From: Palleronia sediminis
GTDB lineage: Bacteria > Pseudomonadota > Alphaproteobacteria > Rhodobacterales > Rhodobacteraceae
DNA: 64,000 nucleotides
Assembly: GCF_004358695.1 (NCBI RefSeq)
Contig: NZ_SNAA01000006.1
Span: 1 to 64,000 of the forward strand
Direction: 5' to 3'
Positions 47,174 to 56,137 of this stretch are shown here, in pieces (within the stretch, counting starts at the first letter, position 1; each line of letters starts with the position of its first letter). The notes under the pieces are model-generated. The model was given only the letters and a program-made list of their open reading frames with translations. It was not told the DNA's origin and made no database searches. The position numbers and the translations under genes were made by a program.

Positions 47174-48256
47174 ATGGGACGCATCGTCATCAACGGCAAG
47201 TTTCTGGGCAAGGAACTGAACGGCGTGCACCGCACGGCCGCGCATTTCGCCAACGGGCTGATCGCGCGGGCCGAGGGCGCGGGGCACGATGTGCGCCTCT
47301 TGGCCCCCGCCCCCTGGACGCGCGACCCGGCCTTCGAGCACCTGCGCCCCGAGACGCGGCCGGGGCTTTTCGGCGGCGGGCAGGGCTGGGAGATGGCGAC
47401 GCTGCCGCGGTTGGCGCGCGGTGCGTTGCTGGTATCGTTCTGCAATCTCGGGCCGGTGCTGCATCGAAACTCGGTCGTGATGATCCATGACGCGCAGACC
47501 TTCATGCATCCCGAGGATTATTCGGGGCGTCAGGCGGCGGCCTACCGGATGCTGTTGCCCGTCATCGGGCGGCGGGCGAAACGGGTGCTGACCGTGTCGG
47601 ACTATTCGCGCAAGGCGCTCGCCGCCCACGGGGTCGCGCCCGAGGACCGGATTGCCGTCGTTCATAACGGCACCGACCACATGCTCGGCACCCCGCCCGA
47701 CCCCGATATCCTGGAGCGCCACGGGCTTGCGCCGGGCGGCTACGTTCTCGCGCTGGGATCGGGCAAGGGATACAAGAATATCCGCATGACCTTTGCCGCG
47801 ATGGCCGCGCCCGCGCCCGGCGGGCTGAAGCTGGCCGTCGCCGGCGGCCCGGCGGACCGCGTCTATCGCGCGCGCGGCTGGATCCCCCCCGAGGGGACGG
47901 TGTTCACCGGTTTCGTGTCGGATGCCGAATTGCGCGCGCTGTACCAAGGCGCGGCGGCCTTTCTCTTTCCGTCCCTGACCGAAGGGTTCGGCCTGCCCCC
48001 GGTCGAGGCGATGCAATGCGGCGCGCCGGTCCTCGCGGCCCGCGCCGGGGCCATGCCCGAAATCTGCGGGGCGGGTGCCGTGCTGCTCGATCCGAATGAC
48101 GGCGCGGCGTGGCGCGCGGCGCTGTCGCATCTGCTGGCCGATCCGGCCGAGGCCGCGGCGCTGCGCGCTCGCGGGACCGCCCGCGCGGCCGCGCTGAGTT
48201 GGGAGGCGGCGGGCGACCGCCTCTGGTCCGTGCTCGAGGATCTGGTCCCGGAGTAG
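47174..48256 (+). CDS. Glycosyltransferase family 4
   Basis: The protein has 360 residues of GT-B fold. The C-terminal half has the EGFGLPPVEAMQCG motif (E-x7-E) and ALGSGKGYKNI near the nucleotide site. It transfers a sugar during repeat-unit assembly (inferred from location). It follows the flippase in the same operon and is convergent with the second sulfotransferase (9-base gap). Confidence 0.85.
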   Translation: MGRIVINGKFLGKELNGVHRTAAHFANGLIARAEGAGHDVRLLAPAPWTRDPAFEHLRPETRPGLFGGGQGWEMATLPRLARGALLVSFCNLGPVLHRNSVVMIHDAQTFMHPEDYSGRQAAAYRMLLPVIGRRAKRVLTVSDYSRKALAAHGVAPEDRIAVVHNGTDHMLGTPPDPDILERHGLAPGGYVLALGSGKGYKNIRMTFAAMAAPAPGGLKLAVAGGPADRVYRARGWIPPEGTVFTGFVSDAELRALYQGAAAFLFPSLTEGFGLPPVEAMQCGAPVLAARAGAMPEICGAGAVLLDPNDGAAWRAALSHLLADPAEAAALRARGTARAAALSWEAAGDRLWSVLEDLVPE

Positions 48257-48265
48257 GCGCGACGC

Positions 48266-49141
48266 TCAGCGCGGCGGTGCGTGCCACTGCGCGATGGGCC
48301 CGCCCATCATCCGCTCGAACCGCGCCGTCCGCGGCGCCAGTTCGGCAGCGAGCCAGCGGCGCGCGTCGGTCTCGTCGGTGGCGGCCTTGTCGATCTCGAC
48401 CGTGCCGGCCTTGCGCAGGCGGGCGATGGCACCGGGAGGCAGGGTGCGCCGTGCTGCCGCCCAAAGCCCCGAGTCGCGCATCCGCGCCACCAGCGGGAAC
48501 CGCTCGCGCCGCGATACCGGCGGCGAGGCGTGGACATCGCGCAGCGCCGCGGCGTCGTATTCGTGCGGGTCGAGCCCCAGCCAGTCCGACAGATCCGCAA
48601 GGACCTCGCGCCGCCGGGCGCGCAGATCCTCCGACACGATGACCTTGATGCGGTCGCGGTCGAAATGGGCAAGCCACGCGTCCAGTTGCAGCGCATAATC
48701 CGAGGTGTCGACATAGATCGGGTTCTCGCGCACCGCCCGGTCGAGCGGCAGGGGCTCCTGGAACTCCTTGGCGCGCTGCCAGAAATGGCTGATCGCGCGG
48801 CTCACCGGCTCGCGCACCAGATAGACGATCCGCGCCTCGGGGCAGGCCGCGCGCACCCGGCCGGGCACCCCCGAGCGGTGCGGCGCCTGCGAGTAATAGA
48901 CCGATCCCTCGCCGCGCCACGGCGCATCCCCGGCCGCAGACCAGAGGTCGAGATAGGCGCGCAGGTCATGGCTGCACGGCTGGCGCGCCATGATCGGCCA
49001 GGCCGCGCGCAGCTCGTCCCGGTCGACGAAGAAACACGGTTCCTTCTCGCGGCTCATGGCGATGTCGGGATGGTGGCGCAGATAGGCGTGAAGCGCGCTG
49101 GACCCCGATTTCGATGCCCCGATGACAAAGAGGTTGGGCAT
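48266..49141 (-). CDS. Sulfotransferase-family protein (2 of 3 in the locus)
   Basis: The protein has 291 residues with the classical start MPNLFVIGASKSGSSALHAYL (PAPS loop at about residues 8-16), EKEPCFF, and the second motif IVYLVREPVSRAISHF. The family modifies carbohydrates or lipids with sulfate. The ATG at 49141 matches the usual family start. A TTG overlapping the preceding glycosyltransferase stop would add 21 residues. It is second in an operon behind that gene. Confidence 0.83.
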   Translation of the reverse strand: MPNLFVIGASKSGSSALHAYLRHHPDIAMSREKEPCFFVDRDELRAAWPIMARQPCSHDLRAYLDLWSAAGDAPWRGEGSVYYSQAPHRSGVPGRVRAACPEARIVYLVREPVSRAISHFWQRAKEFQEPLPLDRAVRENPIYVDTSDYALQLDAWLAHFDRDRIKVIVSEDLRARRREVLADLSDWLGLDPHEYDAAALRDVHASPPVSRRERFPLVARMRDSGLWAAARRTLPPGAIARLRKAGTVEIDKAATDETDARRWLAAELAPRTARFERMMGGPIAQWHAPPR

Positions 49142-49200
49142 CCGCACCGCTCGGGCGGCGATATCGGCCTCGGGGCGGGCGATGCGTGTGGCCGGGGCGG

Positions 49201-50115
49201 TCAAAGCCCGAGAATCCGGCCCGGATCGGACCGGCCGCGCAGAATGTCCCACAGCGCTAGCCAGTTGCCGCGCGCGCGCCCGGCCCGGTCGATCCACGGC
49301 TCGGGGCGCAGCGATCGCGCGTGATTGGCCAGCATGTTGCGCAGCGCCAGCCGCCCGGCAAAGCGGGCGGTCATCGTGCCCTTGTTCCACAGGTACCACG
49401 GGTTCGCGAGCTGGCTGTAGCCCAGCCGCCGCCCCGCCCGTTCGCGCCCGGACTTGGCCCCCCGATGGACCCCCGAAAAGGCATCGGTGCGCACGAGGTC
49501 GCCCCCGCTGGCGCGGCCCACCCGCGCGGCAAAGTCGATATCCTCCTGCCAGGCATAGAGCGGCAGCCGCTCGTCGAACCGCGCCCCGCCCACCGCCGCC
49601 ATCCGGTAGGCCATGTTGCACCCGTAAAGCCCCGCCATGCCCCGCCGCAGGATGCGCGGGGCGCGCCCCTCGGGCGGGGCGGGGGTGCGGGCGTCGTGAT
49701 CGGCGACCATGCGCGCGGCCTCGGCCATGTCGAACCCCGCGCCGTGGATGCCGTCGGCGATCAGCCGGCCGGTCATGCCCGCCACGTCGGGCCAGGCGTC
49801 GAACCCGGCCTCGACCCCCCGCAGCGCATGGCGCGACGGCACGAAATCGTCGTCGAGAAACAGCACCGCGTCGCAATCGCCCGAAACGGCGTCGAGCCCG
49901 CGGTTGCGCTGCTGCGGAAGACCGCGCGGCGCGAGGATCAGCTCGGCCCGCGTAGGCTCCGGAAACAGCGGCGCGGGGTCAAAGCCCGCATCCTCGGGAC
50001 GCGTGACGACAAGCACCACGCGATCGGCGGGGCGCGATTGCGCGGCAAGGGCCGGCATCAGGTCGCGCAGGCAATCGGGCCGGCCGACCGAGCAGACGAT
50101 GACGGCGATCTTCAT
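49201..50115 (-). CDS. Glycosyltransferase family 2
   Basis: The protein has 304 residues, GT-A fold. It starts with IAVIVCSVGRPDCLRDL, has the metal-binding Asp in DAVLFLDDDFVP (about 87-98) and the WQEDIDFAARV acceptor-loop motif (ED). It adds a sugar to the repeat unit (inferred). The sulfotransferase follows with the stop and possible start overlapping. The gene begins 80 bases from a motif copy. Confidence 0.86.
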   Translation of the reverse strand: MKIAVIVCSVGRPDCLRDLMPALAAQSRPADRVVLVVTRPEDAGFDPAPLFPEPTRAELILAPRGLPQQRNRGLDAVSGDCDAVLFLDDDFVPSRHALRGVEAGFDAWPDVAGMTGRLIADGIHGAGFDMAEAARMVADHDARTPAPPEGRAPRILRRGMAGLYGCNMAYRMAAVGGARFDERLPLYAWQEDIDFAARVGRASGGDLVRTDAFSGVHRGAKSGRERAGRRLGYSQLANPWYLWNKGTMTARFAGRLALRNMLANHARSLRPEPWIDRAGRARGNWLALWDILRGRSDPGRILGL

Positions 50116-50195
50116 GGCCGCGGAACGCTCCGTCGCTGGTGTCGGGGCCGGGGACGCCGCCGCCGGACCCTTTGCGAAACAGGGTGGACGGCAAT

Positions 50196-50210
50196 GTGAC
50201 CTTGCGTCAA
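50196..50210. promoter_or_regulatory. Polysaccharide-locus motif, copy 3
   Basis: On the minus strand it reads TTGACGCAAGGTCAC, matching the consensus at all 15 positions, with a TGAC-N5-GTCA dyad inside. It lies between the divergent glycosyltransferase (80 bases) and FAD protein (99 bases to the chosen start). Confidence 0.6.
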
Positions 50211-50309
50211 GATCGGAAATGCCGACAGGCCCGCCCGCGGCGGGTTGCCGTCATGTCCGGTCGCGGCACCGATGCCCCGTTCGGGGCGGCGCGCAGAGGT
50301 ATCGCCACG

Positions 50310-51680
50310 ATGGTCGTTCATCCCCAGCCGGTCCAGCCCGACCCTGCCGCGACGGCGCAAATCCGCCCGTCCGAGGCGGTCATCGTGCTGGGCGCGGGGA
50401 TCGCGGGGATCTCGGCGGCGGACCGTCTGGCGCGCGCGGGATGCGCGGTCACGGTGATCGACGCCAGCCCGCGGATCGGCGGCGCGCACCGCTCGACCGA
50501 GATCGGGCCCTATACCTTCGACGCGGGCAGCATCTTTTACGAGGAGGAGGCCGCGATCTTTTCGCTTCTGCCATCGCTGCGCGAGACCTGCCCGGCGGTG
50601 CGCCGCGTGCAGCGCCGCATCGCGCCCGATGGCAGCCTGCGGCACTATCCGCTCGAGCCGCGCGACCTGCTGGCCTGGCCCCGCGCGCGGCTGGCGCGCA
50701 TCGCCGCCGAGATGGCGACGGGCCGGCTGCGCCATCGCGACGACGGAACGCTGCGCGCCGCGATGAACCGGCGGCTGGGCCGCGCGCTGCCCGCGTGGAC
50801 GGGGCTCGATCACTACGCGATGCGGTTCAACCGCATGGCCCCCGAACGGATCGACGCGGCCTTTTTCGTCGACCGCATGGCTTTCGTGGAGCGTCGGACC
50901 CGTTGGCGTGCGCTGGCCGCCTGGGGTTGGGGCCTGGCCCGCCCCCCGGCGCCCGCGCCTCGCGCGCCGCTCAGGGTACGCCCGGCCGAGGGGTTCGACC
51001 GGGTCTGGACCCCGATGCGCGCCGCGCTCGAGGCGCGCGGGGTCCGCTTTGCGCTGGGCCGGCCGGTCGAGGCGGTGACGATCTCGGACTCCGGGGCGTG
51101 CGTGACCGCGGGCGGCGAGACGTTCCGTGCCGCGCGGGCGGTGGGCGCGATGCCCATCGACGCATTGCACCGCGCGGCGACCGGCACGCCGTCGGGGTTG
51201 CGCGCGCTCGACCTGATGACGCTTTTCGTCTCGGCCGGCGCGCTGCACGAGGGCGCGGGGAACGTGCTGTTCAATTTCCACGCCGAGGGCCGCTGGAAAC
51301 GGGCGACGGTCTATTCGCGCCTCTATCCCGAGCGGCGCGGGGCGCGCGATTTCATGGCCGTCGAGATCACCCTGCCCCCCGGTGCGGCACCCGATCCCGA
51401 GGCGGCTTTTGCCGATACCGCGCGCCATCTCGGTGCGCTCGGCCTCGCGGGCGACCTGCGGCTCGAGGGCGTGGACGTGATCGAGTCGGCCTATCCGCTC
51501 TACGAGCTGGGCTTTGCCGCGACGCGCGACGCCGCCATCGCCCGGATCGTCGCGGCCGGCGTGATCCCGGTGGGCCGGCAGGGGCGGTTCGATTACCTGC
51601 CCACATCCTCGGGCGTCATCCGGCGCACGCTGTCCCAGCTCGACCGCGCGGGGCTGCCGACGCCCGCGTCGCCCGCATGA
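50310..51680 (+). CDS. FAD/NAD(P)-binding protein of the amine-oxidase/UGM-like superfamily
   Basis: The protein has 456 residues with a clear Rossmann nucleotide site (VLGAGIAGISAADRLARAG, about residues 26-44) and IGGAHRSTEIGPYTFDAG next to it. This resembles UDP-galactopyranose mutase and protoporphyrinogen-oxidase-like proteins. In a polysaccharide locus a mutase or dehydrogenase on a nucleotide sugar is plausible but not shown. I chose the ATG at 50310 (AGAGGT before it); 50253 is also in frame. It starts the operon with the glycoside hydrolase and next glycosyltransferase. Confidence 0.7.
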   Translation: MVVHPQPVQPDPAATAQIRPSEAVIVLGAGIAGISAADRLARAGCAVTVIDASPRIGGAHRSTEIGPYTFDAGSIFYEEEAAIFSLLPSLRETCPAVRRVQRRIAPDGSLRHYPLEPRDLLAWPRARLARIAAEMATGRLRHRDDGTLRAAMNRRLGRALPAWTGLDHYAMRFNRMAPERIDAAFFVDRMAFVERRTRWRALAAWGWGLARPPAPAPRAPLRVRPAEGFDRVWTPMRAALEARGVRFALGRPVEAVTISDSGACVTAGGETFRAARAVGAMPIDALHRAATGTPSGLRALDLMTLFVSAGALHEGAGNVLFNFHAEGRWKRATVYSRLYPERRGARDFMAVEITLPPGAAPDPEAAFADTARHLGALGLAGDLRLEGVDVIESAYPLYELGFAATRDAAIARIVAAGVIPVGRQGRFDYLPTSSGVIRRTLSQLDRAGLPTPASPA

Positions 51681-51714
51681 GGTGCGGCGCCCGCACCGTT
51701 CGTCGGCCACGGCG

Positions 51715-53370
51715 ATGATCGCCCGGCTGGTCCTTGTTTCGATGCTGGCGGGCGCGCCGCTCGGGGCCGAGACCCCGGCCCGCGGACCGGCGCTGGCCGC
51801 CGCGTCGAACCTGTCGCAGGGCTGGCAGCCCGAGGCCCTCGCCGCCGCGGAACGGCTGGGCGTCGGGCATCTGCGTGACGGCATGGAATGGCGGCGGGTC
51901 GAGCCGGTGGCGGGCCTGCGCGATTTCCGCGATCCGCGCGTGCGCTATCCCGACGCGCTGGCCCGCGCGGGGATCGGGGCGACCGTGGTGCTGAATTGGG
52001 GCAACCCGGCGCATGACGACGGCGCAACGCCCCATTCGGATGCCGGGCTCGCCGCGTTCGGCGCCTATGCCGGGGCGCTGGTCCTGCGGTTTCCGGGGAT
52101 CGACGCGCTCGAGATCGGCAACGAGTTCAACGGCGTCAATTTCGTGCGCGGCCCCCTGCAAGAGATGGCCCCGCTGGACCGGGCGCGCGCCTATGTCCCG
52201 TTGCTGCGCGCCGCGGCCAGGGCCGCGCGCGAGGCCCGTCCGGGGGTGCGCATCCTGGGCGGGGCGACACATTCCATCGCGGCGGGCTATCTCTGGGCGG
52301 TGCTCGACGCGGGCGGGGCGGAATGGATGGATGCGTTGGCGATCCATCCCTACACCACCCCGGCCGAGCAGTTCCGCAGGCAGGTCGCGGTTTTGCGCCG
52401 CCACCCCGCGGCCGCCGACCTGCCCATCGAGATCACCGAGTTCGGCAGCCCCGATCCCGATACCGCCGCGGATCATTTCCTGCGCAACTATTGCCAGATG
52501 GCGCTGGCCGGTGTCGTGCGTGCCGCGTGGTATCCGCTCAACCGGCGGGGCGACGGGCTCGTGCCGCTTTACGGCGAGGGGGGACAGGCCACGTCGGCCG
52601 GGCAGGCCTGGCGCCTGATCGCCGCCCGGATGGAGGGGCGCGCGGTCCGCGATGCCGCGCCGGGGCGGTTCTCGTACGGGTGTCGTTTCGGCGCCGATAC
52701 GCTGGTTTTGTGGGGCGAGCGGAGGGAGGTCGCGGTCACGCCCGGCACGGTGGTGCTGGACGCGCGGGGCGCGCCGTCGGCGCCGCCCCATGCGCTCGAC
52801 CCCGAGGCGCCGTTGGTCTTCGTGGCCGACGATGTCGAGGCCGCCGTCAGCCCTGCGCGGGTATCGCGCCTGGCCGACAGCCTGCACCAGTTCGCCTTTC
52901 CCGCGGGCGCCGAGCTTCGCGCGGGGGATGACGGTTTCGCGCGGTTCGCGCGGCGCGACGGGGTCGAGCATCCGCTCGTCACGCTTCCCGGCCAGGAACG
53001 GCGCGGCGTGCCGTGGTTCCCCTATCGCGGCAATCCCGATCTGGGGCGGGTCCGGTTGACCCACGATTCGCTTTTGCCCGGCGGGCGCAGGGGTCACGAG
53101 ACCGAGATCGTGCATCGCTGGATCGCGCCCGAGAACGGGCCGGTGCGCGTGACGGCGCGGTTTGCCGTCGCCGCGCGCAGCGCCGACGGGATCGCCGTGC
53201 GGCTCACCCTGAACGGCGCGTCCGTCGCCCGCGGCGCGGGGCACGATCCGATCCGGTTCGACACGGTGCTGGACCTTTCGGCCGGGGACCGGATCGAGCT
53301 GGCCGCGGGGCCGAACGGCAACGCCGATGGCGATGTCACCCGCTACAGGATCGTCCTGCAACGCCCCTGA
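51715..53370 (+). CDS. Exported glycoside hydrolase (clan GH-A, GH39/GH5-like)
   Basis: The protein has 551 residues with a Sec signal (about 1-18). The TIM-barrel has the acid/base Glu in LEIGNEFNG and the nucleophile Glu in IEITEFGSPD, spaced as in clan GH-A. A second domain of about 200 residues with beta-rich character follows. It is translated right after the FAD protein and should act in the periplasm or outside, perhaps trimming or releasing the polymer. Family within the clan is uncertain. Confidence 0.75.
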   Translation: MIARLVLVSMLAGAPLGAETPARGPALAAASNLSQGWQPEALAAAERLGVGHLRDGMEWRRVEPVAGLRDFRDPRVRYPDALARAGIGATVVLNWGNPAHDDGATPHSDAGLAAFGAYAGALVLRFPGIDALEIGNEFNGVNFVRGPLQEMAPLDRARAYVPLLRAAARAAREARPGVRILGGATHSIAAGYLWAVLDAGGAEWMDALAIHPYTTPAEQFRRQVAVLRRHPAAADLPIEITEFGSPDPDTAADHFLRNYCQMALAGVVRAAWYPLNRRGDGLVPLYGEGGQATSAGQAWRLIAARMEGRAVRDAAPGRFSYGCRFGADTLVLWGERREVAVTPGTVVLDARGAPSAPPHALDPEAPLVFVADDVEAAVSPARVSRLADSLHQFAFPAGAELRAGDDGFARFARRDGVEHPLVTLPGQERRGVPWFPYRGNPDLGRVRLTHDSLLPGGRRGHETEIVHRWIAPENGPVRVTARFAVAARSADGIAVRLTLNGASVARGAGHDPIRFDTVLDLSAGDRIELAAGPNGNADGDVTRYRIVLQRP

Positions 53371-53401
53371 GCGGGGTTGAACCGAGGAAAGGACCGGCCG
53401 G

Positions 53402-54637
53402 ATGCCCAGGGTCGTGATCGTCAACGATGCCAGCGTGGCCCGCGGCGGCGCCACCGGGCTCGCGCTGATGCAGGCGCGGATGTTGGCCGCGCGCGGGGTC
53501 GAGACGCGCCTCTTTACCGGCGACCGGGGCGAGGGGTGCGACCTGCCCGAAAGCATCGCGCGCGACCATGCGGGGACGGATCCGCTGATGACGGCCCGGC
53601 CATGGGTCGCGGCCACCCGCGGATTATGGAGCCGCCCGGTGCTGGCGCTGCTGCGCGACCGCATCGCGCAGCACGACAGCCCCGACACCGTCTATCACGT
53701 CCATTCGTGGTCCAAGACCCTGACGCCCAGCGTGTTCGCCGCGCTGCGTCCCGTCGCGCCACGGGTGTTCCTCCACGCGCATGATTTCTTTCTCGCTTGC
53801 CCCAATGGCGGCTACATGGATTACCGCGCGATGCGGCCCTGCGCGCGCGTGCCGCTGTCGGTGTCCTGCCTCGTCACGAATTGCGACAAGCGCAGCTATG
53901 CCCAGAAGGGATGGCGCGTCGCGCGGCAGGCGGTGCTCAGGTCCGCGCTGCCGCGCCACGCGCCGTGGGCGGCCATCCTGATGATCCATCCCGGCATGGC
54001 GCCCCTGCTCGAGCAGGCAGGGTATCCCGCGCGGCTGCTCAGGCCGCTGCGCAACCCCGCCACGGCGCTTTGCCCTGCGCCGGTCACGCCGTCGCGCAAC
54101 AGCGTCTTTCTGTTCATCGGGAGAGTCGAGGCCGAAAAGGGGGTCGAAGAGTTGTGCGCGGCCGCCGATGCCGCCGGCGTGCCGATGGTCGTGATCGGCG
54201 ACGGGCCGCTGCGCGCGCCGCTGGCCGCGCGCCATCCGGGCATCCGCTTTACCGGCTGGCTCGACCGCCCGGCCATCGCGCGCGAAGCCGCGCAGGCGCG
54301 CGCCGTCGTGATGCCCTCACGCTATCCCGAGCCGTTCGGGCTGGTCGCGGCCGAGGCCGCGCTGTCGGGCCTGCCGGTGATCGTCTCGCGCACCGCCCTT
54401 CTTGCGCCCGAGATCGAGGCCAAAGGCCTTGGCCTTGCCTGCGATACGCGCGATCCGGTCGCGCTGCGCGGGACGCTGACGCGCATGGCCACGCTTTCCG
54501 CCGCCGAGATCGAGGCGATGGCCGCGCGCGGCCGCGACGGGGCGGGCGGGCTGTGCCTGACGCCCGGCGCCTGGATCGACGCGCAGCTCGCGCTTTACGA
54601 GGCGGCCATTTCGCGCGCGCGGCAAAGCGCGGCATAA
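53402..54637 (+). CDS. Glycosyltransferase family 4
   Basis: The protein has 411 residues, GT-B fold, with FIGRVEAEKGVEEL and the PEPFGLVAAEAALSG motif (E-x7-E). It contains a stretch with four Cys (ACPNGGYMDY, RPCARV, SCLVTNCDKRSY) typical of GT4 enzymes that add hexoses in exopolysaccharides. Its 3' end overlaps the 3' end of the pyruvyl-transferase gene by 43 bases on the opposite strand. Last gene of the FAD-protein operon. Confidence 0.86.
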   Translation: MPRVVIVNDASVARGGATGLALMQARMLAARGVETRLFTGDRGEGCDLPESIARDHAGTDPLMTARPWVAATRGLWSRPVLALLRDRIAQHDSPDTVYHVHSWSKTLTPSVFAALRPVAPRVFLHAHDFFLACPNGGYMDYRAMRPCARVPLSVSCLVTNCDKRSYAQKGWRVARQAVLRSALPRHAPWAAILMIHPGMAPLLEQAGYPARLLRPLRNPATALCPAPVTPSRNSVFLFIGRVEAEKGVEELCAAADAAGVPMVVIGDGPLRAPLAARHPGIRFTGWLDRPAIAREAAQARAVVMPSRYPEPFGLVAAEAALSGLPVIVSRTALLAPEIEAKGLGLACDTRDPVALRGTLTRMATLSAAEIEAMAARGRDGAGGLCLTPGAWIDAQLALYEAAISRARQSAA

Positions 54638-55815
54638 AGCCGGCCGACATCGCGCCGCGCCTCGTCGACGACGCGCGCCGTCTCGTCCTCGGGCAGGCCG
54701 GACGCCGCGGCGTCGCGCAATCGCCGGGCCGCCGCCTCGGGCGAGAGGCAGGCGGGATCGGCAAGCCAATCGCCCCGCCCGACCGACTGCATGAAGGCCG
54801 CGAGCTTGTCGTCCCAGGCCAGCGCCAGCGCCGGCACGGCAAAGGAATGGGCGGCGATCACCGCGTGCATCCGGTAGGCCGCGATGGCGTCACACCCCGC
54901 GATGAGCGCGGCAAGCACGGCGGGCGTGGCCGGACGCGCGGCGATCTCGACCCCCGGCAGCGCCGAAAGCGCCGGGCGCAACGCCTCGGCCTGGGCCACG
55001 TCCTCGGGCGCGCCGTTTGTAAACGCCGTAACCCCGGCCCCCGCCGCCGTCAGCCGCGTCGCCAGATCGACATACCACCGCCGCAGCGCATCCGGCCCGA
55101 TACCCGCCTGCGCGTGATAGCGGATGGCGACATGGCTCATGATGCCGAGCCCGATCCGCGGGCGACGGCCCGCGCCCTCGGCCCGCGCCGTGCGGGGATA
55201 GGCGTGCCGCGCCATCAGGCCCGGATCGCGCACCACCTGCGCCGCGCATCCCGCCGCTTCGGCCAACAGCGCGTCCCACCGCGCGCAGGACGCGTCATCG
55301 CGCAGGAACACCGCGCAGGGCTGTGCGGCGCGCAGGGCGGTGCGGATGCGGCGCAACCCCTCGACGCTCCATTCGCCGGCCATGCCGCAGGCGAATATCG
55401 CGGTGGGCAGGCCGCGCGCGCCAGCGGTCTCCAGGGCCAGCGCGAGCTTGGTGGGAAAGTTGAGGTCGTGATCGGACAGCAGGTTGCCGCCCCCGATCGC
55501 CACGGCATCGGCGCCGTCGAGCCCGCGGGCGTAATGGGGGCGCCAGCGGCGTCGGGCCTGCACGGCCAGCGGCGCCCGCACGGCAAGGCCGCGCAGCGGC
55601 CCCGGCAGCGCATCGAGCGTCGCCATGGCCAGCCCCCGCCCGGCCGTGCCCTGCCCCCAGCCGGTCCGCGCGGCCAGGTCCACCGACGCGGTGCCGGGGG
55701 CCGCGCCGCAGGCGCGCAGCTCGGCCTCGAGGCATTCCGACAGCAGCCCATCCCCGAGATTGGGGCTGTATTTCACGTTGAAGCAGCGGATGACCGGGCC
55801 ATGCGGGTTCGGCAA
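54595..55815 (-). CDS. Polysaccharide pyruvyl transferase family protein
   Basis: The protein has 406 residues with the family start CFNVKYSPNLGDGLLSECL, the middle AIGGGNLLSDHDLNFP and the C-terminal DAIAAYRMHAVIAA. It puts pyruvate ketals on sugars using phosphoenolpyruvate, which gives the polymer negative charge. It lies tail to tail with a glycosyltransferase, overlapping it by 43 bases. Its promoter region is shared with exoY. Confidence 0.87.
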   Translation of the reverse strand: MPNPHGPVIRCFNVKYSPNLGDGLLSECLEAELRACGAAPGTASVDLAARTGWGQGTAGRGLAMATLDALPGPLRGLAVRAPLAVQARRRWRPHYARGLDGADAVAIGGGNLLSDHDLNFPTKLALALETAGARGLPTAIFACGMAGEWSVEGLRRIRTALRAAQPCAVFLRDDASCARWDALLAEAAGCAAQVVRDPGLMARHAYPRTARAEGAGRRPRIGLGIMSHVAIRYHAQAGIGPDALRRWYVDLATRLTAAGAGVTAFTNGAPEDVAQAEALRPALSALPGVEIAARPATPAVLAALIAGCDAIAAYRMHAVIAAHSFAVPALALAWDDKLAAFMQSVGRGDWLADPACLSPEAAARRLRDAAASGLPEDETARVVDEARRDVGRLYAALCRAREMAAS

Positions 55816-56137
55816 TCTGGACGCCTCCGGTTGGGCCGGTCAGGGGCCGACATTCGGTCCGGGCGAATCGCCCATGACGGGAAAACCGGGGCGACCTGTC
55901 GCACGCCCCGGTATGCGCGCTGCAACAGTTTCGGGCAATCCGGCTGATTTTCATACAAAATACTGCGCGCACCGGACAATTCCGCGCACGTGCAGATTGA
56001 CCGCTATACTAATTAACGTAAGGTAAACCCAACCGCGTCAGCGCAAGCGCGGACCCCAGGCATCATTCGAGCATCATTACAGGTTCGCCGACCGTTTTCC
56101 GGCATCACCTTTCATATGGATGCAAGGCCGTTACATC
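55816..56137. promoter_or_regulatory. Divergent promoter region of the pyruvyl transferase and exoY genes
   Basis: This 300-base gap has a TATACT box at 56005-56010 with motif copy 4 starting three bases after it, and the direct repeats GCATCATT at 56060-56067 and 56071-56078 (11 bases apart). No gene is seen. The window's most AT-rich promoter. Confidence 0.6.
56013..56027. promoter_or_regulatory. Polysaccharide-locus motif, copy 4
   Basis: On the plus strand it reads TTAACGTAAGGTAAA, 14 of 15 matches, immediately downstream of TATACT. It would cover the transcription start of exoY. It is also one base away from a CtrA-type TTAA-N7-TTAA site, an alternative reading. Confidence 0.55.
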
